Below are positions 7,782 through 14,743 of a stretch of 16,525 nucleotides of DNA, in pieces (position 1 is the first letter of the stretch; each line of letters starts with the position of its first letter). Under the pieces are notes generated by a model. The model had not been told where the DNA came from, did no database searches, and worked only from the letters and a program-made list of their open reading frames with translations. The position numbers and the translations under genes were made by a program. Source of the stretch: Halovenus sp. (lineage in GTDB: Archaea; Halobacteriota; Halobacteria; Halobacteriales; Haloarculaceae); the NCBI GenBank assembly GCA_003551265.1, contig PUMG01000279.1, positions 1 through 16,525 of the forward strand. The letters are read 5' to 3'.

Positions 7782-8801
7782 TCAATCAGTCTGTTCGAGG
7801 ACGAGGTCTCGAACGGAAACACAGCCCCGCTCAGACTGGCTCACGGTCCCGATAATCCTGCCGTCGGCGGTCTCCTCGACAAGCTGTTCGGCGTCGGCTT
7901 CAGGCACCGCAGCGACGAATCCCGTCCCCATGTTGAACGTGCGGTGCATCTCCTCGTCGTCGACGTTCCCTTCCTGCTGGATGAACTCGAACACCGGCTG
8001 TGCATCGAACGGGTCGGTCACCTCGTAGCGGTGTGCCCCCATGCGCGTGAGGTTCGTCCAGCCGCCGCCAGTGACGTGTGCTGCGGCGTGTGTCTCACAT
8101 GCACGGAGCGAGCTGAGGACGTCAGTGTAGATGCGAGTCGGTTCGAGCAGCACATCCCCGATGGTCCGGTCAGTGTCTGCCGGAAACGGGTCAGTGTAGG
8201 CGTGGTTCTGTGTAGCGGCTTCCCGCGCTAGTGTCAGCCCATTCGAGTGGATTCCGCTCGACGGCCATCCTACCAGCACGTCTCCGGGTTTCGCTTCGCC
8301 AGGAAACAGCGCGTCTTTCGGCGCGAGCCCCGCACACGCACCCGCGATGTCGAGTCCGTTGATAATCTCGGGCATTACCGCAGTCTCTCCACCGACGAGA
8401 GTGATATCGGCACGTTCGGCCCCTGCCCGAAGTCCTTCTCCAATCGCTTCGGCAATCTCGTCGTCCGGTTCCTCGACAGCGAGGTAGTCGACGAACGCGA
8501 CCGGTTCGACCCCCTGTGCCACGAGGTCGTTGACGTTCATGGCGACACAGTCGATGCCGATTGTGGAGTACTCACCGAGTGCCTCGGCGACAAGCAGTTT
8601 GGTCCCGACACCGTCAGTCGCCAGCGCGAGATACTGGTCGCCGATGTCGACCAGTCCAGCATAATCACCCTCGAACTCCCCGACAGCACCGATAAGCGCG
8701 TGTGTCGCCGACTCGCTCGCCTTGATGTCGACGCCCGTCTCCGCGTAGGTCAACCCCTCGCCGTCCGGCTCGTCCTGCTTCGCTCCGGAGTCCTTGCTCA
8801 T
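7782..8801 (-). CDS. purM: Phosphoribosylformylglycinamidine cyclo-ligase (AIR synthetase)
   Basis: PurM uses ATP to close formylglycinamidine ribonucleotide to aminoimidazole ribonucleotide, the fifth step of de novo purine synthesis, in the cytoplasm. The 339-aa length is normal for the family. Visible motifs include the N-terminal TYAETGVDI, the nucleotide-site ATDGVGTK (61-68), GGETAVMPE (137-145), SGIHSNGLTL (182-191), HVTGGGWTNL (242-251) and FNMGTGF (289-295). The start chosen is the ATG at 8801-8799 (MSKDSGAKQDE). A longer frame to 8828 would add nine residues with no support. It is a single gene here with no other purine genes beside it, which is common in archaea. It is divergent from the VOC-family gene. 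Confidence 0.95.
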   Translation of the reverse strand: MSKDSGAKQDEPDGEGLTYAETGVDIKASESATHALIGAVGEFEGDYAGLVDIGDQYLALATDGVGTKLLVAEALGEYSTIGIDCVAMNVNDLVAQGVEPVAFVDYLAVEEPDDEIAEAIGEGLRAGAERADITLVGGETAVMPEIINGLDIAGACAGLAPKDALFPGEAKPGDVLVGWPSSGIHSNGLTLAREAATQNHAYTDPFPADTDRTIGDVLLEPTRIYTDVLSSLRACETHAAAHVTGGGWTNLTRMGAHRYEVTDPFDAQPVFEFIQQEGNVDDEEMHRTFNMGTGFVAAVPEADAEQLVEETADGRIIGTVSQSERGCVSVRDLVLEQTD

Positions 8802-8907
8802 GGTCGAGACGGCGCTTGCGAAGGGCAAAAGCCCACCGTTTGGTCCCGACTGCTCGCTCTGGACAGAGTTCCCGAACTGTTAGGATAGTCAGCCCCCAAC
8901 GTCGGAC

Positions 8908-9309
8908 ATGGACATCGTCGACCTCGACCACGTGGCGATTCGGGTGACGGACCTCGACCGTGCACTGGCGTTCTACCACGACCTGCTGGGCCTTCCCATC
9001 AGAGACCACGAGCGCTACGACGCTGGCGAGGTTCCATACGTTGCCGTCGTCGTCGGTGGGCGACACATCCATCTGGTTCCGACCGAGGATGAAGAGATCG
9101 ACGTCGGTGGTGAGCATCTCTGTTTGCTGGTTCGCTCGGACGAGGTCGATTCCCGCGAAGAACTGGATGTCTTGCTGGAGTCGCTCCGTGAACGCGGCAT
9201 CGAGGTCGAAGATGGTGAGCCGTACAGGCGATACGGCGCGTACGGTCGGGCGTGGGCGGCGTACGTTCGCGACCCGGACGGACGGCGCGTCGAACTCAAG
9301 CTGCACTAG
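8908..9309 (+). CDS. VOC-superfamily (glyoxalase-like) metalloprotein
   Basis: This 133-aa protein has the beta-alpha-beta-beta-beta module repeat of the vicinal-oxygen-chelate fold. It begins DHVAIRVTDLDRALAFYHDL and ends RDPDGRRVELKLH. Likely metal ligands are H8, H55 or H70, and E129, in the standard places. The family includes glyoxalase I, ring-cleaving dioxygenases, epimerases and fosfomycin-resistance enzymes; the sequence alone does not decide which. It is a stand-alone plus-strand gene, divergent from purM and convergent with the M50 protease gene. A weak TATA-like TTAGGATA (8880-8887) lies about 25 nt before the ATG. Confidence 0.85.
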   Translation: MDIVDLDHVAIRVTDLDRALAFYHDLLGLPIRDHERYDAGEVPYVAVVVGGRHIHLVPTEDEEIDVGGEHLCLLVRSDEVDSREELDVLLESLRERGIEVEDGEPYRRYGAYGRAWAAYVRDPDGRRVELKLH

Positions 9310-9336
9310 AGGGTGTCTTGTCCGTCATCAGATACA

Positions 9337-9359
9337 TCTCGCTGTCCGTCGAAGCGAGA
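9337..9359. terminator. Hairpin between convergent genes
   Basis: TCTCGCT (9337-9343) and AGCGAGA (9353-9359) form a perfect 7-bp stem with a 9-nt loop in the 80-bp gap between the convergent VOC and M50 protease genes. Its position suggests transcription termination in one or both directions, though no long U tract follows and archaeal termination rarely needs a hairpin. Confidence 0.35.
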
Positions 9360-9389
9360 CTCTCTGTACAGGTTCGATACTCCCTCTCG

Positions 9390-10019
9390 CTAGAACACGA
9401 AAACCAGAAGGAACGCCACGCCCGAGAGGACAGATACTCCGAAGACGAGTGCGAAGACGGCCTTGCTCCAGGTGATGACGCTCTTGCCGTCGAGCGGGCC
9501 GGCAGGAATCATGTTGAACGCTGCGAGGAAGATGTTTATCAGCACACCCATCAGCCCGAGCTCTGCGACGAATCCCGACCCGAGCAGGAACGGAACGAGA
9601 AACACCACAGCGAGTACGAGGTTCGTGACGGGTCCGGCGACAGCGACGAGTCCGTTCTGACGGACCGTGATGCGTCCCCGGTGATACACTGCACCCGGTG
9701 CGGCGATGAGAAAGCCCGCAACTCCCGAGAGAATCGCGAGCGCGAGCATGTTGTACTGGGCACGAAACTCCGCGACCTGGCCGAAGCGAATCGCCACGAC
9801 CTTGTGTGCAATTTCGTGCAGGAGAAACCCGGTGCCAACAGTCGCCATGCTCAGACCGAACACCCGAATCAACTCGGGAACGTCGGGCGGGTGGACCGGT
9901 TGCTGTCTGAGAAACTGTCCCTCCAGAAAGAGCGTGAACGCAACGCCGAGTGCCAGCCACGCGATGGCGAGGTCACGCACCTCCTCTCGATAGAATCTGA
10001 TTCCGTTTATCTCGTACAT
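9390..10019 (-). CDS. M50-family (site-2 protease-like) intramembrane metalloprotease
   Basis: This 209-aa polytopic membrane protein carries the zinc-binding HEIAH motif (68-72) inside a membrane helix. A later motif, FNMIPAGPLDG (169-179), supplies the third zinc ligand, D177. Together they define site-2-protease-like M50 peptidases, which cleave membrane-spanning substrates within the bilayer. About five or six membrane segments are visible (17-34, 54-75, 92-110, 121-147, 152-172, 186-208). No PDZ or CBS domain is present, so this is the minimal form. Its start lies 20 nt after the TraB-family gene with no promoter between, suggesting co-transcription. The substrate is unknown. Confidence 0.88.
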   Translation of the reverse strand: MYEINGIRFYREEVRDLAIAWLALGVAFTLFLEGQFLRQQPVHPPDVPELIRVFGLSMATVGTGFLLHEIAHKVVAIRFGQVAEFRAQYNMLALAILSGVAGFLIAAPGAVYHRGRITVRQNGLVAVAGPVTNLVLAVVFLVPFLLGSGFVAELGLMGVLINIFLAAFNMIPAGPLDGKSVITWSKAVFALVFGVSVLSGVAFLLVFVF

Positions 10020-10039
10020 GTCTGAACTCTACTGTCTGC

Positions 10040-11614
10040 TCACGTCAGGACCTCCCAGATGAGGCGTGCGCTCTCGCGTGCGCCTTCAAGCATCTGCTGG
10101 CCGAGTTCGCCGACCCCGCCGATGTCGCCAGCGAGGTAGGGCAACAACACGGCAGCGAAGAAGACGCTCGCCAGAAAGCTGCCGATGTTCGTCATCGCCA
10201 CGATGAGGATGAGTCGGAACGTCGGAACGTCATCGCGCATCCGGCGGACGAGTTCGAGCAGCGGAGTCTCGTCGTCGGCGAGCATCTCGTTGAGTCTGGT
10301 GATGTCAGAGACTTTCACGCTCGTATACCGCAACTCGACGTAGCCAGCGAACCACCCCGGTGCGAGCAAGGGGTTGACGCTCGTCAGCCACGCCACCGAC
10401 CCGCCAACGGTGGCGCTCGTCCAGTGTGCACCCGCGAGTTTTGCAAGCGCACCAGCGGCAATCGCGTTCACGAGGAACCAGACCACGAACACCCGGAGCA
10501 AGAACTCACCCTGAACACCCGCAACGGCCAGCAGGATGAAGAAGGCGAGAAAGCCGAGCGTGAACGCGTAGCCAATCCCCCGGTAGAGATAGGAGGTCAA
10601 TCGGCTGGAACTCGCCTCGCCGACAAGTGTCTCCGGCGGCGGTAACAGCTCTGGTTGTTCGAGATAGCGCTCGATACCAGCGCGGTGACCGGCACCGACG
10701 ACCGCGACGACGTTGTAGCCAGCCTCGCGAAGTGCAATGAGTCTGTAGGCGATGTAGGCGTCGCGCTCGTCGATGAGCGCCTCGGCACCTCCCGGCGAGA
10801 ATCGACGGAACTCCTCCATCATCGCCGTGACCACGTCGGCGTCGGTCAGGCGCTCGATATCGATTTCGGTCTCGTCGATGTCACTGGTCGACCGCGACAG
10901 AAGCAACGCCAGTGGAATCCCAATGACTGCGGCGATAGCGAGCGCGACCAGCAGTCCGTCAGCAAGTCCGACCAGCGAGCCAAGCAGGCCACCCACAAGC
11001 GGGATTCCGACATCGAGTTCGAACCCGGCCGGGACGATGTACGGCCCACCGACTGCGCTGGCGATAACGGCCACGAAGAAGCCGACGAAAAAGCCGACAG
11101 TGAGAGCCGCTGTCCAGGCACCACCCATCTCGACGAGCAGTGCCGCGACGATGGCGAGTTTCTCGCGGAGACCCATCCGTGACCAGAGGCGCTGGACGGT
11201 CACCTGAATGTCTCGGTCGACGAGCGCAACGCCGCTTCCCTGTTTTTCGGCCGCCTCGATGGCCGCCATCATGTCTGCGCCCGGTTCGATGTCGAAGCGG
11301 TCTCCGAGTCTCGCCTGTACGTACGAGAGCATCCAGTAGGCGAGGAACTGATAGACGGTCTTGCCCGAGATGATGTCGCCAGCGTCGATGTCATCGGGAG
11401 TCTCACCCTTCATGCGCTCGTACCGCGTCTTGTCGAGTTCGACCGCCACGACGTCAGGGCGCTGTTCCTCGATGCTCTGTTCGACCTTCTCGACACTCTC
11501 GTGTGAGACGTGTGCCGTTCCAACGACGGTCACCGAACCCGTGCCAGTGTTTCGCTGTGGCCTGACTGGGGTCTCATCGGTATCCAACACGTCGCCGGAC
11601 CCTCCGTCGGTCAT
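10040..11614 (-). CDS. TraB-family membrane protein
   Basis: This 524-aa protein has the TraB/PrgY/GumN-like motifs VVGTAHVS (30-37), VAVELDKTRYERM (56-68), LVDRD (131-135) and VVGAGHRAG (305-313). This superfamily includes the Tiki proteases, with conserved His and Glu residues that could bind metal. Hydrophobic blocks at about 152-190 and 200-240 sit between the LVDRD and GAGH motifs, and further helices follow at about 347-368, 372-394, 402-420 and 466-495. It is thus a multi-pass membrane protein with its conserved core split by membrane segments. Enterococcal PrgY/TraB limit peptide pheromone activity; the archaeal role is unknown. It lies 25 nt after the deacetylase gene without a visible TATA box, so read-through from the histone promoter is likely. 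Confidence 0.85.
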   Translation of the reverse strand: MTDGGSGDVLDTDETPVRPQRNTGTGSVTVVGTAHVSHESVEKVEQSIEEQRPDVVAVELDKTRYERMKGETPDDIDAGDIISGKTVYQFLAYWMLSYVQARLGDRFDIEPGADMMAAIEAAEKQGSGVALVDRDIQVTVQRLWSRMGLREKLAIVAALLVEMGGAWTAALTVGFFVGFFVAVIASAVGGPYIVPAGFELDVGIPLVGGLLGSLVGLADGLLVALAIAAVIGIPLALLLSRSTSDIDETEIDIERLTDADVVTAMMEEFRRFSPGGAEALIDERDAYIAYRLIALREAGYNVVAVVGAGHRAGIERYLEQPELLPPPETLVGEASSSRLTSYLYRGIGYAFTLGFLAFFILLAVAGVQGEFLLRVFVVWFLVNAIAAGALAKLAGAHWTSATVGGSVAWLTSVNPLLAPGWFAGYVELRYTSVKVSDITRLNEMLADDETPLLELVRRMRDDVPTFRLILIVAMTNIGSFLASVFFAAVLLPYLAGDIGGVGELGQQMLEGARESARLIWEVLT

Positions 11615-11639
11615 CGTTCGGCTTTGTACGTCACCCGAT

Positions 11640-12665
11640 TTACCCTTGACGACTTGGGTCCCCGTCGAAACCCTGTTCTTTCACCCGGTCGAGGACGTCA
11701 CGTGCTTTCGATGATACCTCGCCGTCGTCGGATGCTGGCTGGTAGCCGTCGAACACCTCGTGAACCAGTGCAACGCTGCTCGACAGCGTATCGAGACCGT
11801 ATCCGCCCTCCAGGATAAACGCGAGCGCAGCGTCAGACTGCTCAGCGATGTCGCAAACGCGTTTCGTGAACAGGCCGTACCCTTCTGTCGAGACGCGCAT
11901 CCGTGAGATTGGGTCGTGTTCGTGTGCGTCGAACCCGGCACTGATCAGTATCAGGTCGGGGTCGAACGCTACCAGCGCCGGACCGATGACTTCGACGAGT
12001 GCCGCGACGTACGCGGTCTGTGTCGTACCCGGTGGGAACGGGATGTTCATCGTCGTCCTTTCCCCTTCACCCTCGCCAGTCTCAGTTATTCGCCCCGTCG
12101 CCGGATACAGCCCTTCTTCGTGGATAGAGACGTAGAACACGTCCCCCTGGTCGTAGCAGATGTCCTGCGTGCCGTTACCGTGGTGGACGTCCCAGTCGAA
12201 GATTGCGACCCGTTCGGCCAGTCCCCGGTCGATGACCGACCGCGCTGCAACCGCAGCGTTGTTGAAAAAGCAAAATCCCATCGCCCTGTCCGGGACGGCG
12301 TGGTGTCCCGGTGGACGCCCAAGTGCGAACGGTGTGTCGCGACCATCGTTTCCTTCGAGCGCACTCTCGGCAGCCCACTCCGCGAGACCTGCGCTTGCGA
12401 GTGCAGCATCCCACGATTTTTCGCTCGCAACGGTATCAGCGTCCCAGTTTCCACCGCCACGCCGACAGAACAGTTCGAGACCGTCGACGTAGTTCTCTTC
12501 GTGGACCGCGAGCACCCGTTCGATGTCAACAGGTTCCGGAGCGACGTACTCGACGCCGTGTCTGTCCGCCAGCGCCTGTCGGATTGCTCTGAGTCGGTCG
12601 GGACTCTCTGGGTGGCGCGGGCCGGTGTCGTGTCTGAGGCAGGTCTCGCAGTAACCGAATTTCAT
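11640..12665 (-). CDS. hdaI: Histone deacetylase-family protein (class II-like)
   Basis: This 341-aa zinc hydrolase has every catalytic motif of the arginase/deacetylase fold: GRPPGHHA (116-123, His dyad H121/H122), GFCFFNNAAVAA (130-141), FDWDVHHGNGT (156-166, zinc ligands D159 and H161), SAGFDAH (242-248, zinc ligand D246) and EGGYGLD (286-292, catalytic Y289). Family members remove acetyl groups from lysines or small amines. In Haloferax volcanii a homologue named HdaI was reported essential, as I recall. The ATG overlaps the histone gene's TGA by 4 nt (ATGA), so the two are translationally coupled. That makes the histone or another DNA-bound protein an attractive, unproven substrate. Acetoin or polyamine deacetylation are alternatives for the family. 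Confidence 0.92.
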   Translation of the reverse strand: MKFGYCETCLRHDTGPRHPESPDRLRAIRQALADRHGVEYVAPEPVDIERVLAVHEENYVDGLELFCRRGGGNWDADTVASEKSWDAALASAGLAEWAAESALEGNDGRDTPFALGRPPGHHAVPDRAMGFCFFNNAAVAARSVIDRGLAERVAIFDWDVHHGNGTQDICYDQGDVFYVSIHEEGLYPATGRITETGEGEGERTTMNIPFPPGTTQTAYVAALVEVIGPALVAFDPDLILISAGFDAHEHDPISRMRVSTEGYGLFTKRVCDIAEQSDAALAFILEGGYGLDTLSSSVALVHEVFDGYQPASDDGEVSSKARDVLDRVKEQGFDGDPSRQG

Positions 12666-13102
12666 TCGAAGTACTGTTGGAGTTCGAAGTACGCCTCGAT
12701 ATCTTCACGCTTGACTGTCCGTCTGGTGGCGTGTCGAGCCAGCATCGCAGCCGCCGTTGCGACGTTGTCTGCCCACCCTTCGAGGGCGGCGGTGAGTGCA
12801 ATGCGAGCATCCATCGAAACGCGGTAGCGTCCGTCGATATCGAGTCGAGCAATGCGGTCGACCGGTGCAATTGGCAGAACGAGAGTGTCCTTGTCCGGAA
12901 CCGAGTCGATGTCGAAATCGTCGGCCATGAGGGTCTTTCTGGCGTCTGCCTCCGCGCGAGCGGCGGCGACCGTCGCCTGCTGCGTTCCCTCCTGCTGAAT
13001 TCGGTGGGCGAGTTCCTCTGCCGCACCAGCACTGACGCGAAGTCCACCTGCGTTCCGTCGGATGATATCGTCCACCGGGGCGAACGGTAACTCGACGCTC
13101 AT
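12662..13102 (-). CDS. hstA: Doublet archaeal histone
   Basis: This 146-aa protein contains two histone folds in one chain. Fold 1 spans about 5-63 (PFAPVDDIIRRNAG to KTLMADDFD). Fold 2 spans about 76-143 (PIAPVDRIARLDIDG to TVKREDIEAYFEL). The covalent doublet is the normal haloarchaeal form. It is more acidic than methanogen histones. Work on Halobacterium HpyA and Haloferax HstA suggests a role closer to a specialised transcription regulator than to genome packaging. The ATG at 13102-13100 is preferred to an upstream TTG because a TATA box sits about 27 nt before it and the family starts M-x-VELPFAPVD. The gene follows rpa2 with 39 nt between and overlaps the deacetylase gene by 4 nt. Confidence 0.92.
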   Translation of the reverse strand: MSVELPFAPVDDIIRRNAGGLRVSAGAAEELAHRIQQEGTQQATVAAARAEADARKTLMADDFDIDSVPDKDTLVLPIAPVDRIARLDIDGRYRVSMDARIALTAALEGWADNVATAAAMLARHATRRTVKREDIEAYFELQQYFE

Positions 13103-13126
13103 ACGCAAAATCGGGGGTGAGACAAT

Positions 13127-13132
13127 CTTAAA
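13127..13132 (-). promoter_or_regulatory. TATA box of the histone-deacetylase unit
   Basis: TTTAAG on the minus strand is centred about 27 nt before the histone ATG, so the mRNA is probably leaderless. It lies in the 39-nt gap after rpa2, showing that histone expression need not depend on rpa2 read-through. Confidence 0.55.
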
Positions 13133-13141
13133 CGTTGTGAA

Positions 13142-14578
13142 CTACAGAATCTCCTCGGCGTCGAGCATCTCTCCCTTCAGCACCCCTCGCACTGTGATCT
13201 CTTCGCCGAGACGGACGTGTGCGTCAGTTTCGACGCTCATCGTCTCCGTTCCGTTGTCGAGGATAACTGGCTCGCCTGTCTGTACGACCGTTCCGGTGAA
13301 CTCTACGCTCTCACTGTCTGTGGACTCTCCAGTGGTTCGCTCACTGGCTGGTCTGCCACCGCCGGCGAACGCGTCGAGACCAGCACCACTTCCATCAGAG
13401 ACCGCTGATTCACCGCTCGCTGAATCCGTTTCGTTGTCAGCCGTCGAATCTGTCCCATCTGTGCCGGTCGAGGCGCTCGCCTGGTCTTCGAGCACAACGA
13501 CTGTCGACTGCCAGCCAGCCGACGCCTCAAGGTCGTCTTGCCAGCCGTCCTGTATCTCGACGTCTGCAGTGAGCAGTTTGTCCCCGGGAGCGACCTCGAC
13601 ATCTGCTTTCTCACCCCACAGTGCAACCCGGATATCGTCGGTTTCGTCCTGCAGACGAACGTTTCTCACCTGGCCCTGTGAGCCGTCATCGCGGTCGAAC
13701 GTCCGCACGGGGTCTGTCGAACGAACGACGCCTGCAATGTCGACTGTCTCGCCGATATCGACGTCTGCAATCGCTGTCGTCTCGGGGTCGTACTCGACGT
13801 GCTCGTCGATCTCGTCGACCGAGCCTCTGTCCCCTACGTGGAGTTCGAGGTTACCGTCGCGCTCTCTAACGTACCCGTCGACCACCTCGACTGTGGTTCC
13901 CATGTCGAGTTCTTCGGCACGCTCTGCTCGCTCGTCCCAGAGGGTCACCCGGATGCGACCCGTCTCGTCGCCGAGTGTGAGGTTCGAAACCTTGCCCTGT
14001 GAGCCGTCGTCGCGGTCGAACGTTCGAACCGAGTCGGTCCCGAGAACGACACCGCGAAGCGTCACGTCGGACTGTCCGAGTGTGAGTCCCTCGATAGTGT
14101 CTTCGTCGAGGGGTATTTCGATGTCGACATCGTCGTCAGGCTCTGACTGTGTGACGCTCACTTCGAGTCCGTTGTAGCCCTCTTTCGGGCGACCTTTCAC
14201 GCGCAGAACTTCGCCCACTTCGAGTTCACCGGCGTCGATCGCTGTCGCGCGCTCGTCCCAGAACGCCAACCGGACGCTTCCGGTTTCGTCCGCGGCGTCG
14301 ACGTTGATGACACATCCCTCTCCGTCGTCGCGCTCGAACGTCCGGAGTTCGCCGATAGAGCGAACCTTCGCGAGGAACTTCACCTCGTCCATCGCCGGGT
14401 CGATGTCCGCGACGGTCTCGACCTCGCTGTCGGCGAGTTCGTGTGCCAGAAGCTGTGCTGCAGTCTCCTCGTCGACCAGTCCATCCATCTGTGCTACCTT
14501 CTTCTCGACCGCCTCCCGAAACTCGCTCTCGGAGACGTCAGTGTCGAGGTCCGCGTAGATCTCCTCAATCGCACCCAT
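13142..14578 (-). CDS. rpa2: Replication protein A-type single-stranded DNA-binding protein
   Basis: This 478-aa protein binds single-stranded DNA during replication, repair and recombination. After an N-terminal helical segment (1-60) come three OB folds at about 63-145, 166-250 and 272-365. Each carries a version of RTFDRDDGSQGKVSNL followed by DETGRIRVTLWDERA. A low-complexity Ser/Thr/Gly/Glu linker (366-422) leads to a short fourth OB-like segment (425-478, SVEFTGTVVQTGEPV to ITVRGVLKGEML). There is no zinc finger. The layout matches haloarchaeal RPA2 (essential in Haloferax volcanii, as I recall) rather than the operon-encoded RPA1 and RPA3, and no RPA-associated partner gene is adjacent. 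The ATG at 14578-14576 (MGAIEEIYADLD) is chosen over the nine-residue longer frame. The rpa2-histone-deacetylase order is also found in Haloferax. Confidence 0.92.
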   Translation of the reverse strand: MGAIEEIYADLDTDVSESEFREAVEKKVAQMDGLVDEETAAQLLAHELADSEVETVADIDPAMDEVKFLAKVRSIGELRTFERDDGEGCVINVDAADETGSVRLAFWDERATAIDAGELEVGEVLRVKGRPKEGYNGLEVSVTQSEPDDDVDIEIPLDEDTIEGLTLGQSDVTLRGVVLGTDSVRTFDRDDGSQGKVSNLTLGDETGRIRVTLWDERAERAEELDMGTTVEVVDGYVRERDGNLELHVGDRGSVDEIDEHVEYDPETTAIADVDIGETVDIAGVVRSTDPVRTFDRDDGSQGQVRNVRLQDETDDIRVALWGEKADVEVAPGDKLLTADVEIQDGWQDDLEASAGWQSTVVVLEDQASASTGTDGTDSTADNETDSASGESAVSDGSGAGLDAFAGGGRPASERTTGESTDSESVEFTGTVVQTGEPVILDNGTETMSVETDAHVRLGEEITVRGVLKGEMLDAEEIL

Positions 14579-14608
14579 TACTGTACGGGATACATGGCTC
14601 GTCATCGC

Positions 14609-14683
14609 TTAAGTATTGTCGATGGGCGAGCGCTCGTTCGTACGCGTGGGTTCTCCTCTGACTCTCCTGTATTCACTCGGCAT
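14609..14683 (-). CDS. Possible 24-aa leaderless mini-ORF upstream of rpa2
   Basis: The ATG at 14683-14681 opens a 24-codon frame ending with TAA at 14611-14609, 30 nt before the rpa2 start. The peptide is short, charged and Arg-rich (begins MPSEYRRVRGEP, ends SPIDNT). Its ATG lies about 27 nt from the centre of a consensus TATA box, exactly where a leaderless transcript would begin, which is the only real support. It may be a genuine small protein or leader peptide, or simply a chance ATG at the start of a roughly 105-nt rpa2 leader. No homologue is recognised. Confidence 0.22.
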   Translation of the reverse strand: MPSEYRRVRGEPTRTNERSPIDNT

Positions 14684-14706
14684 CGGGATACGCTGGAGCG
14701 ACTTTC

Positions 14707-14714
14707 TATATAAA
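14707..14714 (-). promoter_or_regulatory. Consensus TATA box upstream of rpa2
   Basis: TTTATATA on the minus strand, preceded by CGCGAA (a plausible TFB-recognition element), is the best TATA box in the window. It predicts transcription starting near 14684 and running into rpa2 with a leader of about 105 nt. A weaker TTAA element (ACTTAAGC, near 14614-14607) about 32 nt before the rpa2 ATG is an alternative with almost no leader. Confidence 0.5.
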
Positions 14715-14720
14715 TTCGCG

Positions 14721-14738
14721 CAAAATCCGCGGATTTTG
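14721..14738. promoter_or_regulatory. Perfect 18-bp palindrome between the DUF7504-like gene and rpa2
   Basis: CAAAATCCGCGGATTTTG is a perfect palindrome. On the minus strand it lies 5 nt after the DUF7504-like stop codon and immediately before the BRE/TATA of the rpa2 promoter. It could be an operator for rpa2 control or a terminator hairpin for the upstream gene. Its A/T-flanked symmetric form and its contact with the BRE make the operator reading attractive. Confidence 0.45.
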
Positions 14739-14743
14739 ACCCG

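Noticed and set aside
8823..8834. GGGCAAAAGCCC hairpin upstream of purM
   Set aside because: A 4-bp stem is too short to separate from chance, and no neighbouring copy supports an operator.
11916..12827. 303-codon plus-strand open frame across the deacetylase and histone genes
   Set aside because: It is antisense to two genes with complete catalytic or fold motifs and is Cys/Arg-rich, unlike haloarchaeal proteins.
13062..14177. 371-codon plus-strand open frame, rich in Ser and Thr, antisense to rpa2
   Set aside because: It is the mirror of a strongly supported RPA gene, has low-complexity composition typical of antisense frames in GC-rich haloarchaeal DNA, and matches no family.
13142..14578. 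Possible duplication artefact from three similar blocks in rpa2
   Set aside because: The blocks fall at equivalent positions of successive OB folds, as expected for this family; only the unusual nucleotide identity of two blocks is kept as a finding.
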